A stretch of 64,000 nucleotides of DNA from Portulaca oleracea. Lineage: Eukaryota; Streptophyta; Magnoliopsida; Caryophyllales; Portulacaceae. The notes beneath the pieces are model-generated. The model saw only the letters and a list, made by a program, of their open reading frames with translations. It made no database searches and was not told the origin of the DNA. The stretch spans positions 3,608,114 to 3,672,113 of the forward strand of contig CM055874.1 of NCBI GenBank assembly GCA_029582165.1. The letters run 5' to 3'. The position numbers were made by a program, and so were the translations under genes. Below are positions 1 to 11,310 of the stretch, in pieces (the first letter of the stretch is position 1; the number at the start of each line of letters is the position of its first letter).

Positions 1-428
1 AAAATAATCTACACTTTTAAAACATAAATTATTTAATTTGCATGAAATAAAAAATTATTTGCACTATTCAAATTAATTAAACATAAATTAAAGTTCATAT
101 ATATATCGAAAACATTACTTGATGATGAATGTACAATAATTCTAAATAATAAGAGTTAAAAGTTGAAAATATTCTAAATTATCGTTCAAATAAATTACAT
201 ATATAGGAACTCTATTGACCATGATCGTTGTTGTTAGTTTGCTGGTCCCCATCATCGTTATCATTCTGATAATTATCCTGAGAATCTTCGGTGTCATCGT
301 CCGATCGCATTAAAAGATTACCTGAGATCCAACAGTTTAAGCATTAATTAACAAAATGTATATTATTACCTTCGAGATGTTGATCACTATATATATCACC
401 ATCATGCTTAATTATTGGAACATGTAAA

Positions 429-845
429 TTATTTAATTTGATTTATATGAAAACGTGTACCTGGGTAAGCGAATAATGAGTCAACATTAGGCGTGGGGGC
501 CCGAGGTTGGGTGGGTTGAGACGGGGTGGTCTGAAGAGGAGTGGGGCGGTGGAGCGTCGAGGTATGAGGCGATGGTGGAGGAGGGTGACCGGTGTATGGG
601 GGATGAGGGTGACCGGTGTATGGGGTAGGAAGGTGACCGGAGTATCCGGTGTAATGTGAATGAGGGTATCCACTGTACGGTGGAGGTGGTGGATGGCCCC
701 CTTGTCCATAGCCAGGGGGTGGCACATAGCCTCCTCCCCCATATCCATCGTACCCGCCGGAGGAAGATCCCGGGATATAAGGTGCTTGCCAATATTGGGA
801 TTGGGGTGGTTGCTGGCGCTCCCGCCTGTCGCAGATGTCCGCCAC
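429..845 (-). pseudogene. Pro/Gly/Tyr-rich frame of the CACTA element, likely remnant of a downstream transposon exon
   Basis: This frame overlaps the 3' end of the transposase frame in another phase. It encodes a tail rich in Gly, Tyr, Pro and His with repeated YTGHP-like units, and ends at a plausible splice donor (CCAG|GTACACG near 437). A further short acidic, Asp/Asn-rich frame lies at about 227-320 (ends NNDHGQ, stop), which looks like the next exon. Similar low-complexity tails occur at the ends of plant transposon proteins. The overlap with the transposase frame supports an internal deletion that joined two originally separate exons. Function unknown. Confidence 0.4.
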
Positions 846-2644
846 GTCCCTCCTTGCATTTCCGTCATCCTTCTTTTGCCGTCCACCCCCATCACCGTGT
901 TTACGATGTTGTCGACAAAGTTCTTCTCAATGTGCATCACATCTAAGTTGTGTGGAACCATGTGATCTTTCCAATAAGGCAATTCCCAAAAGATACTTTG
1001 TTTCTTCCAATTATGAGCATTCTCTCTGAATCCCGGGACTACAAAGTCGCCATGGGTAGTCACCTTAGGGAAGTGTTTCACCTCCTCATAGATCTCATAA
1101 CCGTTTTTCCTACGCGGTGCGATAGTTCTATCTGGGCAAGTGTGCCCCCTTCGAAATGCCTTTCGATTTCTTCTCAACGCATGTCCCTTATCAAGAAACT
1201 GTCGGTGACAGTCAAACCACGAGGCTTTCCTCCCATGCTTCATACGCATGGCTTTCAAACCATCCATGTAAACAGGACAAGACATGGCCCCATGCGTGCT
1301 CCACCCAGAAAGCATGCCAAGGGCAGGGAAATCATTCACCGTCCACATCAAAGATGCCCTCATGTTGAAATTCTGTCTTTTGGAGATGTCGTACGTTTCA
1401 ACTCCAACCCATAAGCGTTGCAACTCGTCCATCAAGGGTTGGAGGAAGACATCGATTTTATTTCCGGGGTTCTTCAGACCTGGAATAATACATGTAAGGA
1501 ACATGTACGACGTTGTCATGCACAATTCTGGTGGCAAGTTGTATGGAGTAACTACAACCGGCCATATCGAATAAGATTTAGCACTCATGTTGAACGGGCT
1601 AAACCCATCCGCACACAAGCCCAACCTTACATTTCGCGATTCCCCCGCGAAGTCTGGATGCACGATGTCGAACATTTTCCAAGAGGCGCCGTCCGACGGA
1701 TGGCAAATGACACCTTCCTCGCGCTTGTTCTCCGCGTGCCATCTCATATGCCCGGCTGTATTCTTCGAGGCATATAGACGCTGCAACCTAGGCGTCAAGG
1801 GAAAGTAAAACATCCTCTTGTACGGGACGCCTGTCTTAGTCGAGTTCTGTGGCTTATACCTTGGATGGCCACAAAATTTGCATTCAGTGAGATGTGCATC
1901 GTCCTTATAGTAGATCATGCATCCACTGACACAGCAATCAATTGTTTCATAGCCCATACCAAGCTTCTTGACCTTCTTTTTCAATTCATCGTAGTTTTTA
2001 GGCACTAGATTCGGCTGGGGACAGCTCTCGCTCATCAACTCCATGATATCGTTCATTGCTTGCTCCGACAAATTGTGCTTCGACTTCTGACTAATCAGTC
2101 TCACGGCAGTGGACAACTCAGTATGAGTCGCACACCCTTCCCACAGAGGCTGTTGAGCGGATTCAAGCATATCATAGAAACGTTGAGCTCCTGCATTAGG
2201 CAACTCATTCGCCGTGATGAAATCATTCATCATCTCTTCCGTTCTGTCGATGCACGTTGGCTGATTGGGTTCCTCGTTTGTTGGAGGACTACACGCGCCC
2301 GACTCACTATCCGCATCGTCACCGGTTCCATCCTCATCATCCATATCGTCACCCAATTCTTCACCATGACTCGTCCAATACCAATATCCTTCCATAAACC
2401 CTCGCCTATGCAAATGATATTTAACTTCATCGGGACTAAATCCCCTCATATTCTTGCACTTCACACATGGACACCGATACTTTCCAGTCCTCGGATACTC
2501 ATATGACGAGCTCTTTGCAAATTGATCAAACATTTTTACCCCAGCAGCCCATTCTTCCCTGATAACCCTCCTACCCGGTTCAAACCTCTCATACATCCAA
2601 CGCCGATGTGGGGGCCCATCCATAATGTACGTGAATCTATTCAT
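443..2644 (-). pseudogene. TNP2-type CACTA transposase, C-terminally truncated and fused to out-of-frame sequence
   Basis: The 733-residue frame starts with a transposase-associated domain (about residues 8-95: MDGPPHRRWM start, paired Cys in YRCPCVKCKN, then YHLHRRGF and YWYWTSHGE). A TNP2 transposase domain follows from about 215 (CCVSGCMIYYK, CKFCGHPRYK, MRWHAENK, HPSDGASWK, LGLCADGFSPF). The last recognisable family motif is MHIEKNFVDNIV near residue 575. The family normally continues for several hundred residues, but here, after VMGVDGK, the frame becomes low-complexity His/Pro/Thr sequence that is the wrong frame of the Pro/Gly-rich region at 429-845. I read this as an internal deletion with a frame shift near position 880, leaving a catalytic protein without its C-terminal half. 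Splicing around the junction cannot be excluded. Confidence 0.8.
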
Positions 2645-3924
2645 GAATGTAATTAACAGTACACATCTGTTTCAGTAATAATTAATGCTAATAGATTATC
2701 AATTACAAATTAAACGATAGTTTATAATTATTCACTACTACGTACGTACAAATTAAATAATAGTTTACAGTAAATTTATATTTATAGTATTAACTTATTA
2801 ATTAAATAAATTAAATTTTAAATTCAAAAAATAAAAATTAAATTTTATGTTAAAAATAAATATTTCATGCTTTCATTTCAAAAACGTTTTTAGAAAATTA
2901 AATCACAATTGAAAAAGAAATCCTTTAAATTTTATATTTCACGTTATTTCAATTTAATCTTATTAATTTTATCACAAATTAATAAATATTTAATTAACTC
3001 ATCCGAAATTAGACCATAAACATTTCCCAAATAATATTACGTATCCACATTTCAAACAAATAAAATTTACTTCACCTAATTATAAACATTAATTAAACAA
3101 ATATATATATATATATATGACACATGTTAACATAACTAATTAAATTGTTTTTATATTTCCTAAATTCATCCTAAAATATAACATAGTACTCCACCTAAAC
3201 ACATTTTAATTTCCCACAAAATTATAACATACAAAACATACAAAATTAATACTAAATATTCATATTTATCATAATGCTCAATTTAAACATATTTTACATG
3301 CATTATATTATATATTTTTGGCACAGTCAATTTATTAATTATTTTTTAAATTTACTACGAAACATAGATAATTCAACATTATGCTCAATATAAACATATT
3401 TAAATTTCTCAACATTATAAATTAATACTAAACTGAAACGTACACACAATTAAAATCAAACTAAAATATAAAAACAATATTTAAATTCAATAAATCTACA
3501 TTATGAACCCTATTTTCACACTTAAAATTCTAATTCAACATCCAAGATATATTATAATCATACAAATTAACTAAAACTACTCAATTTTTCAACTTATTCG
3601 CACTCAACTAAACTAGATCTAAAATAAAACTCAACAAAAACGAAACAACACTACAAATATTCAAATTATTCAATTTTTCACCATATTTAATTTATAAATT
3701 AATCACTTTTCATAATATTAATCAAATTTTAACAGATCTAAAACAAAAAACAACTAATAAAATTACCTGATTTTAGTTGAACTGGCGGTGTGTGTGAGTT
3801 CTTCTTCTTCAGAATGCCGTCCGTCATTGCACCCTCCTTTCTTGTTCTTCTTCTCGTTCAATTTGAATTGCAGATCTAAAATTGGGTGTGAAGTTGAAGG
3901 CTTTTTTTTTTTACTTTTGTTGAA

Positions 3925-4325
3925 TAAGGCGTCAGTTTAAGGCCTTAATTGACGCCTTTCTGCTGTCGCCTATCTGCCATGCACAGACAAAAAGCAGGCG
4001 TTGCAGTCGAGGGGTGCAGTCGATGGAGGTACAGGCGTGGGTATCCGAAGGCAATATTATTTAGGTAAAGGCGTCAATTTTATAACAATAACTGACGCCA
4101 ATTGGTATTTGGCGTTATTTTTGGGTGTCAACTGACGCCATTTTAATGGGAAAAGTAAAACTTTTTTTTATTTGACTGTTTAGCGTCAATTAACATCAAA
4201 CTGACGCTACTTTTTACAGTAAATTCAATTTATCTTTATTTTTAAATACGATTTACATATTTTAGCGTCAGATCTCTTAATTCACGCCAAATTTCTCACG
4301 CTATATCACCCAATTTCTACTAGTG
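3925..4325 (-). repeat. Terminal inverted repeat and subterminal GGCGTCA/TGACGCC repeats of the CACTA element
   Basis: About nine copies of a GCGTCA core (both orientations, near 3928, 3951, 4066, 4090, 4130, 4182, 4200, 4264 and 4281) sit inside the CACTA terminus at 4325. In well-studied CACTA elements such subterminal arrays bind the TnpA-type protein and bring the ends together. The spacing here is irregular (about 15 to 115 bp). Confidence 0.8.
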
Positions 4326-5078
4326 TCTTATCCAAACCTAACTACCATAACTTGAAAATAACTCAACCAAAGAACATGACATGAATAAAATATCTTATAA
4401 TGATGAGCCTCCAATTTATTCAAATACAATAATCAAAATGCCAAATACATGGAATACAAAAGAAAACTAGTTTTGAATTTCCAGTGTACGTGATGCACCA
4501 TAATTTTTTATTTATTAATTTAGCTAATTTATTTTTGAAGTAAATTATAAATATAGAATAATATCTTAGAAAAAACTTGTACTGTTGTAATATGATATAT
4601 TTTTTTAACGTAAATATTTCTTTGATACTAATTATTCCAATTATATGGTTGTAAATTTAAAAATCTACGTATATAGCTCGTGATGTTCTTATTTTTTAAT
4701 GACCAATACGAAAAAAAACTAAAAAAAATTATTATGTAAATTAAGAGTCAAATTTAAAACTATATTTTTGAAATAAAAATATATTATAGTTTTAATATTT
4801 ATTTATCTATCATTATGTTCCATACATAGAACAATAATAAGTGTTTTTTTATCGGAGTTTTACACTTTAATATCTCTTAAAATTTTACTTTAACATGTTT
4901 TTTTATATTAGCGGTACTTATATATTTTATTAGGAAATTTGGTGGAAGAAAGACTAACAAATGAATTTTATTTGTAAAAAAAACTTTACTATTGTTTTAA
5001 TTATGTATTAGTATTTGTAACCTGTATGTATGATTTTGTTTTTTTATTTGTTTTTAAGTTGACATTTATTATATTAAA
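4326..5078. other. AT-rich intergenic DNA
   Basis: This stretch flanks the CACTA end and contains only AT-rich sequence with short A and T runs. I see no open frame, no convincing repeat and no RNA gene. Confidence 0.6.
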
Positions 5079-5275
5079 GAGGTGGTAGTTAAGTGGTAAC
5101 TACCCTCCACATTCATGCTCCCCACCAAAGTTTAAATCTTGGTGGCATCAAAATATATTCTGATTTTGTTGAAAAAATTTATTCATAGGTTTGGAGTAAA
5201 CCTCTCAAAATCTTTCTCTTAGGTTTGGGTTTCTTTAGGAGGTTTTGTTTCAATATATAACTAGCTTTTGACTTC
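5079..5275 (+). mobile_element. Candidate tRNA-derived SINE
   Basis: GGTGGTAGTTAAGTGGTAAC resembles an RNA polymerase III A box, and AAGTTTAAATCTTGGTGG about 45 bp later resembles a B box (a decayed GGTTCAAATC). A related B-box fragment, CCAAGGTTCAAATCTTGATGG, recurs near 51740. A T-rich body follows to about 5275. Family knowledge: plant SINEs have a tRNA-like head with A and B boxes. No target duplication was identified and the box spacing is only approximate, so this is a candidate. Confidence 0.35.
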
Positions 5276-5630
5276 CCATGCAATGCACAATGAATTATTA
5301 TTTTTTTTATTAATTTAGCTAAGTTATGTGTATCTCATATATGAGTGCAGAGTTCTCAGATTGCACGTAGCTCTAGGGAGGTTGTGAGAGATTGTAAAGA
5401 TCTTGGAATCTCTAAAACATTGTTGCAATTCTCTAATAGTATATCGTTCGTGGTTTTTTCCCGATTTGGGCTTTTCCACGTTAATTGTTTGTGTTGAATC
5501 TTTATTTATTTTTCACCCTTATTATTGTTTGTCTGTTAACAACACTCTGAGTATCCTAACAACTATTTATATCATGATTGAACAATGTAACTCTGATCAT
5601 CTTTGATGCCCTAAACCCTAAACATACACA
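5276..5630. other. Intergenic DNA without recognisable features
   Basis: AT-rich sequence between the SINE candidate and the tetranucleotide repeats. The open frames here are short and unlike known proteins. I see nothing functional. Confidence 0.5.
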
Positions 5631-5759
5631 TGTGTGTATGTATGTATGTATGTATGTATTAGAGCCTGAAAACAAAGGAGTAACGAGGGATGTTCTTTTG
5701 GGACCGTACAGTTCTCGTCCGTACGTGTGTGTGTGTCTATGTATGTATGTATGTATGTT
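5631..5759 (+). repeat. (TATG)n and (TG)n microsatellites, first block
   Basis: A GTGTGTATG run grades into five or more TATG units near 5636-5660, and again near 5738-5758 next to a Stowaway element. The same repeat resumes on the other side of that element, so the element probably inserted into a pre-existing array. Confidence 0.85.
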
Positions 5760-5992
5760 CTCCCTCCGTTTCTTTTAATCTATCGCTCGGGTTTCTGATC
5801 AAAAATTTTCAACTGTTAATATCTTAATTTGTATAATATATCGTACAAAATTGATGCCATTATATTTGTAATAAAAAAATACTATCAAAACTTATAATAT
5901 AGTAGTTTTTAAATAAAAATTTTATTTGAGAAGTTATTGATTAAAAAATAACCTAAAAAGCGTGAATGATAAGAAAAATAGAACGGAAGGAG
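5760..5992. mobile_element. Stowaway-like MITE inserted in a TATG microsatellite
   Basis: The left end is CTCCCTCCGTTTCTTTTAAT and the right end is GAACGGAAGGAGTAG, an inverted copy of the CTCCCTCCGT terminus typical of Tc1/mariner-related Stowaway elements. It is about 233 bp with no coding capacity. A TA follows the right end, but the left TA target base pair is not intact. TATG units flank both sides. Confidence 0.75.
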
Positions 5993-6116
5993 TAGTATGT
6001 ATGTATGTATGAATGAATGTATGTGTGTGTATGTGTTGTTTGCACATGTGTGTACCTAGATACATGCATGCATGCATACATACATACTTACATACATACA
6101 TACATACATACATACT
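5993..6116 (+). repeat. (TATG)n followed by (CATA)n microsatellites
   Basis: TATGTATG units at about 5995-6030 are followed by a complementary CATACATA run at about 6064-6116. The two blocks can pair with each other and with the block left of the MITE, giving a potential cruciform. Confidence 0.8.
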
Positions 6117-6543
6117 ACACTTGTCGATACTTTGAAGAAAGAACTCTTGTACAAAGTTTTGTACTCAGCAAGACATAGTACACGATATAATATTTGTGTA
6201 GATATGCTCCAAATTAGATCCTCAAACTAAACCATGGAGCGACCATGGATTATAATATCAGGTTTCTGTCATGGAGTTTCCTTTTTGGTAATAAATTGTT
6301 TAATCTTTATATATATACACACACAATAGAAATTAAAGAAATTAACGACATTGCAATTTATTTCAAACTTTTATTGTGTACAAATACATTTTCAAATTTA
6401 TTTATTGAAATACAAGCATGTTTATCTCTCTGTACCCTTATGTAGGCTCAATTATTTAATTTGGTTCAAATATGTATGTTTTTGTTTTCGCCATTCCTTT
6501 TTAACGAGGTATCATTTTTTTTTTTGTGGTGCTTCCTTTATCC
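6117..6543. other. Intergenic and 3' flank of the glycine-rich protein gene
   Basis: AT-rich sequence downstream of the glycine-rich protein gene (which reads leftward), so part of it is probably its 3' untranslated region. Open frames here are short and unlike known proteins. Confidence 0.5.
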
Positions 6544-7467
6544 TTAAACGTGAATAGCATGTCCGCTGCTGTAACCTTTACTGCCATAATTATTATTATA
6601 GCCATTACTGCCATAACCCCCTCGACTGCCACCACCATAACCTTTATTATTGTTATCACCATAATAACCCCCTTGATTGCCACCACCATAACCTTTATTA
6701 TTATCACCACCATAACCACCTTCATTGCCACCATAACCTTTATTATTATCACCGCCATAACCGCCTTCATTATCACCACCATAACCACCTTCATTGCCAC
6801 CATAACCTTTATTATTATCACCACCATAGCCGCCTTCATTGTCACCACCATAACCGCCTTCATTGCCACCATAACCTTTATTATTATCACCTCCATAACC
6901 GCCTTCACCACCATAACCGCCTTCATTGCCACCACCATAACCACCATAGCCCCCTTTATTGCCACCACCATAACCCCCTTCGTCACCACCACAACAACCT
7001 TTGTCGCCACCACCATAACCTTTATTATAGTTATCACCTTCATCGCTGCCGCCGCCGCCACCACCACCACCGCCGCCGCCGCCACCTCCTCCTTTACCAT
7101 AGCCATAGCCATATCCACCACCATGACCATATCCACTTCCGTAGCCATTCTCTTCAGACTTTGATACATCCTCTTTCACATTCTTATGATGTTGGAGTAC
7201 TGTTGCCACATGATAACTATGATCCTCATGCCCTTCCCTGTTCAGCTTCATGGGCTCCTCAGATACCTCTACATTTATCAAATTTAAACATATATAATTC
7301 AATTTAGAATTTCCAATTAATTAAATATGTTTCTGCAACGAAATTAATTAAATAAAAGAAAACTTACGAGTGACTTTTACATCGCGTCCAGATGCCATAA
7401 ATGGAACAAAAATACCAAAAATAAATACAAATAGAAGGGACAGCTTCCAGTTGGTCATTTTCTTCAT
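6544..7467 (-). CDS. Secreted glycine-rich protein, cell-wall type
   Basis: Two coding exons (7368-7467 and 6544-7268), joined by an intron with GTAAGT donor and TGTAG acceptor, give 274 residues. Residues 1-27 form a signal peptide (MKKMTNWK, then a hydrophobic [10 protein letters not shown] core, then ASG), followed by a polar segment ([28 protein letters not shown]). From about residue 75 to the end it is Gly/Tyr/Asn-rich, with a run of about 15 glycines and tandem units such as [20 protein letters not shown]. The upstream ATG was chosen because it supplies the signal peptide. Family knowledge: secreted glycine-rich proteins of this build are usually cell-wall structural or stress-induced proteins, and the repeats often vary in number between alleles. 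The sequence does not show which subclass this is. Confidence 0.85.
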
Positions 7468-7535
7468 TTGTGGGTGATTCTAATGGATTGTTTAGAATCA
7501 ATTTTATGCCTGAGAAATGCATCATATGAATGTGG

Positions 7536-7543
7536 TATTTATA
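7536..7543 (-). promoter_or_regulatory. TATA box of the glycine-rich protein gene
   Basis: TATAAATA on the minus strand lies about 70 bp upstream of the chosen ATG at 7467, which leaves room for a short leader. This supports the upstream exon start. Confidence 0.6.
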
Positions 7544-7909
7544 TCTATTTTTTCATATCATATGATGACAAATCTCATTATGTGAGTGGGTGCACAAATT
7601 TGACATAATATCAACCCTATGTAGTGAACATCTTTTCCCATTAATTATTTGTTTGGTGATACATAATCATATGAATAAGATGTATTTAAATATGAAAATA
7701 ATAACATAGATAGTTATTAAAGTTACGTAAATCATTAGTTGAAAACTCACAATTCCAATACACTACGTACGTACAGGGGTAAAACTAATTGAACTTAATT
7801 ATTGGTAAGCATGCATTGAGTTATTTCAAATATGCATGTATGCTTACAACTTTTTCGTTAATTTTATTTATGCTTGATTAAAATACATATACGACAAGTG
7901 TAATATATA

Positions 7910-8167
7910 CCCCCTCCGCTCCATATTAATTGTTATAATTTTGATTTCACAGTCTAAATGTCACTCTTTGATTAATAACTTTTTACATAATACTTATGTT
8001 ATTAACAATTGCAATATTATATTTTTATGATAGTGCTTTTCGTAACGAATCTAATGGTAGTAATTTTATTTAGTAACTCATTATATATATGGAGAAATTT
8101 ATGGTCAAAATTTTGATTTTTAACTACACAATTTCCAAAGACGACAATTAATATGGAACAGAGCGAG
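7910..8167. mobile_element. Stowaway MITE, complete
   Basis: 258 bp bounded by CCCCCTCCGCTCCATATTAA and its inverted copy TTAATATGGAACAGAGCGAG, flanked by TA on both sides. It belongs to the same subfamily as 63187-63443 and the element split at 39636-40087, sharing the internal motif GACAATTAATATGGAAC. Confidence 0.85.
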
Positions 8168-8302
8168 TAATTGTTATGTTGCATTCTAAGAGATAAAAGA
8201 CCCCACAACTTACAATTTTTACTCATTGTATGCACAATTAAATAAGCAAAATTAAATGATAATAAAAGCTCTTTTCGATGTAATGCGCAAATTATTAGAT
8301 AT

Positions 8303-9327
8303 TACCGAGTGTACACCAGGAAGGTGTGTACGGGAGAGTAATTCGATCACACGCGCTTTAAAATTATTCAAATACAAGAATGTATATTTGTTGATAAAAT
8401 TTCCATTATGCAATGCATATTTTCCCTTATTCAATGTGGATTTTCCCAATTTTGACGCATTATTATGTAGATATGAGTATCAAAATAAACGAAATATGTT
8501 TCGGTAATAATTTTTTCCCATACGTAATGCATTTTTCTCCAAATTGAGTGCATACTTCGGAAACATCAATGCAGTATTCAAATACAAAAATGCATATTTG
8601 TTGATAAAATTTCCATTATTGAATGCATACTTTCGCTTATTCAATACAACTTTTCCCAATTTTGACGCATTATCATCTAGATAGGAGTGTATCAAAATAA
8701 ACGAAATATGTTTCGGCAATAATTTATTCCCCTACGTAGTGCATTTTTCTCCAAATTGAGTGCATACTTCGGAAACATCATTGCAGTATTCAAACACAAG
8801 AATACATATTTGTTGATAAAATTTCCATTATGCAATGCATACTTTCATTTTTTCAATATAGATTTTCCCAAATTTGATGCATCTTCTCCAACGCAGTACG
8901 CATACTTTTTCCACAGCGTAGTGCATTTTTCCCAGAATAGAATGCATTCTTCGGAAAGATCAACGCAATTAAACTTGTTGATAAAAATTCCATTATGTAA
9001 TGCATACTTTCCTATCTTTGATGCAGTATTCAAGCATTCCAATGTATACTTATTGCAATATCGATGGTTACTGTTTCCCTAACTCAGGAACGTCTTCTTG
9101 ATGGTTCTTTGTTTCCCCGCTATTGTTGAGTTGACGGCGCTAGGAGTACAATTGACCAAGCAAGAACATGAGCGACAAACAACGACGGTGCAAGGAGGAG
9201 AAAATTTGATTAATTAAGGATACGATCGCGTGATAAGGAATGAGTAGATAAAAAAATCTCACGTGAAGCGTATATAAACCCTACCCATATATATACCGAG
9301 TGTACCATGTTATGTACACTCGGTCCT
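8303..9327. repeat. About 211-bp tandem repeat array bounded by inverted ACCGAGTGTAC motifs
   Basis: Three successive units begin near 8366, 8576 and 8788 (periods 210 and 212 bp), each containing ATGCATATTTGTTGATAAAA, TTTTCCCAATTTTGACGCAT and TGCATACTTCGGAAACATCA or close variants. A fourth, degenerate unit follows from about 8966. ACCGAGTGTAC occurs near 8304 and, inverted as GTACACTCGGT, near 9316-9326, where it forms an 11-bp stem with a nearby direct copy (about 9297-9327). Short open frames across the array are by-products of the repeat. It may be a non-autonomous transposon with internal repeats, but I recognise no family. Confidence 0.6.
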
Positions 9328-9339
9328 ACCTTATAACTG

Positions 9340-9395
9340 CTGCCCCCCTCTCTCTCTCTTTGTATCTCTCTCTCTCTCTCTCTTCTCTCTTTGTA

Positions 9396-9431
<36 letters not shown>

Positions 9432-9450
9432 TCTCTCACATACACATTTT
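9340..9450 (+). repeat. (CT)n/(CA)n microsatellite
   Basis: Long CTCTCT runs interrupted twice by TTTGTAT, then CACACA and more CT. Low-complexity DNA immediately beyond the tandem array. Confidence 0.9.
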
Positions 9451-10221
9451 AATCTCTCCCCCGTAAATCCTGTCATATGATCTAGAACAATAAAGCTTGA
9501 CATTTACAAGTTCTCATGCAAATTTTATTTTTCCATGCATTTTTTCCTCAAACCAAACAAGGAAAAGAAAGTTGAATTAAAAATCAATTTTTTCCCTTAT
9601 TTTACATAAACCAAACAATAGAAAGAAAATTACTTTACCCAAAAAAATATTTCACGTAATTTTTTTCCCATTTTGTTTTCCTAGGTCTAAATGGACTCTT
9701 AAAGTGGAATAGGAAAGGGAGATCTCATAAGAATACTTTAGAAGTACATGATTTGGCCACCCCAAAACTAGGTTGAATACCCTAGTATTGTCACAAACCC
9801 AAGTAGCCCTATAATAGTCTTCTAGCCGAAATCAAATATGTTCTGCTATGTACCACAATCTAATGGTTGAAATATTTAGACTGCGACAATCAAATATGTT
9901 CTACTATGTTGTACTAAAACCCAACTCATGAAATGTTAGGCTTACTGGAGAACAATTTGTCAGTGGCGATGCACTATAGTTCAATAGTTTCAGTGTTTCA
10001 CAATGTCATTTACTATGATACAAATCTAAAGTTAGCTTACGACAATCTCAAGACCTAAAGTATGGTATACTTCAATCTAATATCACTAAAATAATAGGGT
10101 AAGAATATGAGGGAAATTGGAGGAAAATCTCACCTGAAGTTGGGACTTAGGAGGGAGATTGGAAATCTTGACATCTAAAGAAAGGAAATAAAAAGATAGT
10201 GCCATTTTTTCTAAGTAATTA
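9451..10221. other. Intergenic DNA
   Basis: I see no gene. The stretch near 9840-9915 contains two short related segments (ATCAAATATGTTCT twice), and the rest is unremarkable AT-rich sequence. Confidence 0.5.
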
Positions 10222-10622
10222 GAGCATTTGCAATGGTGAGTTTTAATTTGACTCACTGCTGACGTAACATGAAATGAGAATGAAGTGAGGTCGTGTAGGA
10301 CATTTCAGTGGTGAGAATGAAACTCGTCTCGCGAGAATCTCGCTTTCAGTCTCGCAAGACGAGTTTGAAAGCGAGTTTGAAATATTAATATTTTAATCAT
10401 ATTTTTTTTCTCTCCTCCTCCATCTCATTTTTATCAATATAATTAAATTAATTATATTCTTAAGTGGGACCCATCTGCTTTTTTTAATTAATATGAGTCA
10501 AACTCATTCTCACCGTTGAAAAGCTAACTAAATAAAAAGTTAAATTTTGACTCTCTTGATAGAGGTTCACAGATCACACGTCATACAATTAGTCAAACTT
10601 AAACTCACCATTGCGAGTGCTC
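10222..10622. mobile_element. Tourist-like (PIF/Harbinger) MITE with TTA target duplication
   Basis: The left terminus GAGCATTTGCAATGGTGAG matches the inverted right terminus GAGCACTCGCAATGGTGAG, and similarity continues for about 32 bp. TTA is present on both sides (10219-10221 and 10623-10625), as expected for PIF/Harbinger-derived MITEs. 401 bp, no coding capacity. The centre holds a GAGAATCTCGCTTTCAGTCT region able to form secondary structure. Confidence 0.8.
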
Positions 10623-10864
10623 TTATATCGTCAATTATTGAGAATTTATAATCTAACTAGTTAATAAAAAAAATATAACTAATTATATTGCTCATTATTA
10701 GTTGTAACTAATTATATTTTAATAAAATATGTCAGTTATTTTAAAGAAAGAAAACAAAAGAATAGTGCCTTTTTTTTATAAACTGGATCATATCATAATA
10801 TAACCAAGGGAATGGATCCAGTAAGAAGAATATTAAGGTAATGAAGGTGAAAAGAGAGAATCAG

Positions 10865-11053
10865 ATCTCTTGATTTTACATCTAACGGCGTGTGGTCATG
10901 GATATTAAAGAGTGTGGTCATGAAATCCATAACTCCCTAATATCCATGAGCACACACACGACATCAAATACAAAATCAAGGATTGTGATTTCTTCTTCTC
11001 ACCTTCCTAATCTAACATTGTTTCTCACTGCGTCATATGTAAAATCAAGGGTT
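10865..11053. repeat. Small foldback sequence downstream of MAP70
   Basis: CTTGATTTTACAT near 10869 is repeated inverted as ATGTAAAATCAAG near 11038, and CATGGATATTA / TAATATCCATG form a second inner pair. It could be a short foldback element. It lies in or just beyond the MAP70 3' region. The open frame across it looks accidental. Confidence 0.4.
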
Positions 11054-11310
11054 GATGCCCTTCTTGGATGTGATGGAAATGGATCAATGATTGGACAATC
11101 TAAGACCAATAGACACAACTCAGAATTTGTACAGGAATGAATCTACTGAATTAACTTTCACATAAACTGATAAATCAGAGTGTAATATTGCTAGTAATAC
11201 AGAAATATACAACTAATCCATAATTTACACAATCAACTGCAAGCTTGCTTCTTTCATGGCACTTGTGGAGCAACTGCAAGCTTCTTCCAGAACAGCAGCA
11301 AATGACATCC

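Larger units (their letters stand above)
1..4325 (-). mobile_element. CACTA (En/Spm) DNA transposon, 5' part; other end outside the window
   Basis: Seen: read on the minus strand, the sequence ending at 4325 begins CACTAGTAGAAATTGGG, the CACTA-type terminus. The next 400 bp inward carry many copies of a GGCGTCA/TGACGCC motif in both orientations, and a TNP2-type transposase frame follows at 443-2644. Between 2645 and about 3780 is AT-rich DNA without open frames, probably a long intron or leader; CTAAAATCAGGTAAT near 3770 looks like a leader exon donor. Family knowledge: CACTA elements have CACTA ends, subterminal repeats bound by a transposon protein, and 3-bp target duplications. The second terminus must lie left of position 1, so the duplication cannot be checked. 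The transposase frame appears broken, so this copy is probably non-autonomous. Confidence 0.9.

Noticed and set aside
656..2506. Series of plus-strand ORFs opposite the CACTA transposase
   Set aside because: Antisense shadows of a real transposase frame; they show no domain of their own.
5079..5150. A functional tRNA gene
   Set aside because: A-box and B-box-like words are present, but no acceptor stem or cloverleaf can be drawn; SINE head is the better reading.
6501..7169. Long open frames on both strands across the glycine-rich protein exon (Val/Met-rich on minus, Thr/Ile-rich on plus)
   Set aside because: They are other phases of the same GGY-repeat DNA. Only the 6544-7302 phase joins to an exon with a signal peptide.
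9297..9327. Helitron 3' terminus (hairpin near an element end)
   Set aside because: The 11-bp hairpin is followed by CCTACC, not by CTRR, and no 5' TC end was found.
10892..11140. 82-residue plus-strand ORF near the MAP70 3' end
   Set aside because: Lies across a foldback repeat and probable 3' UTR; no family features.
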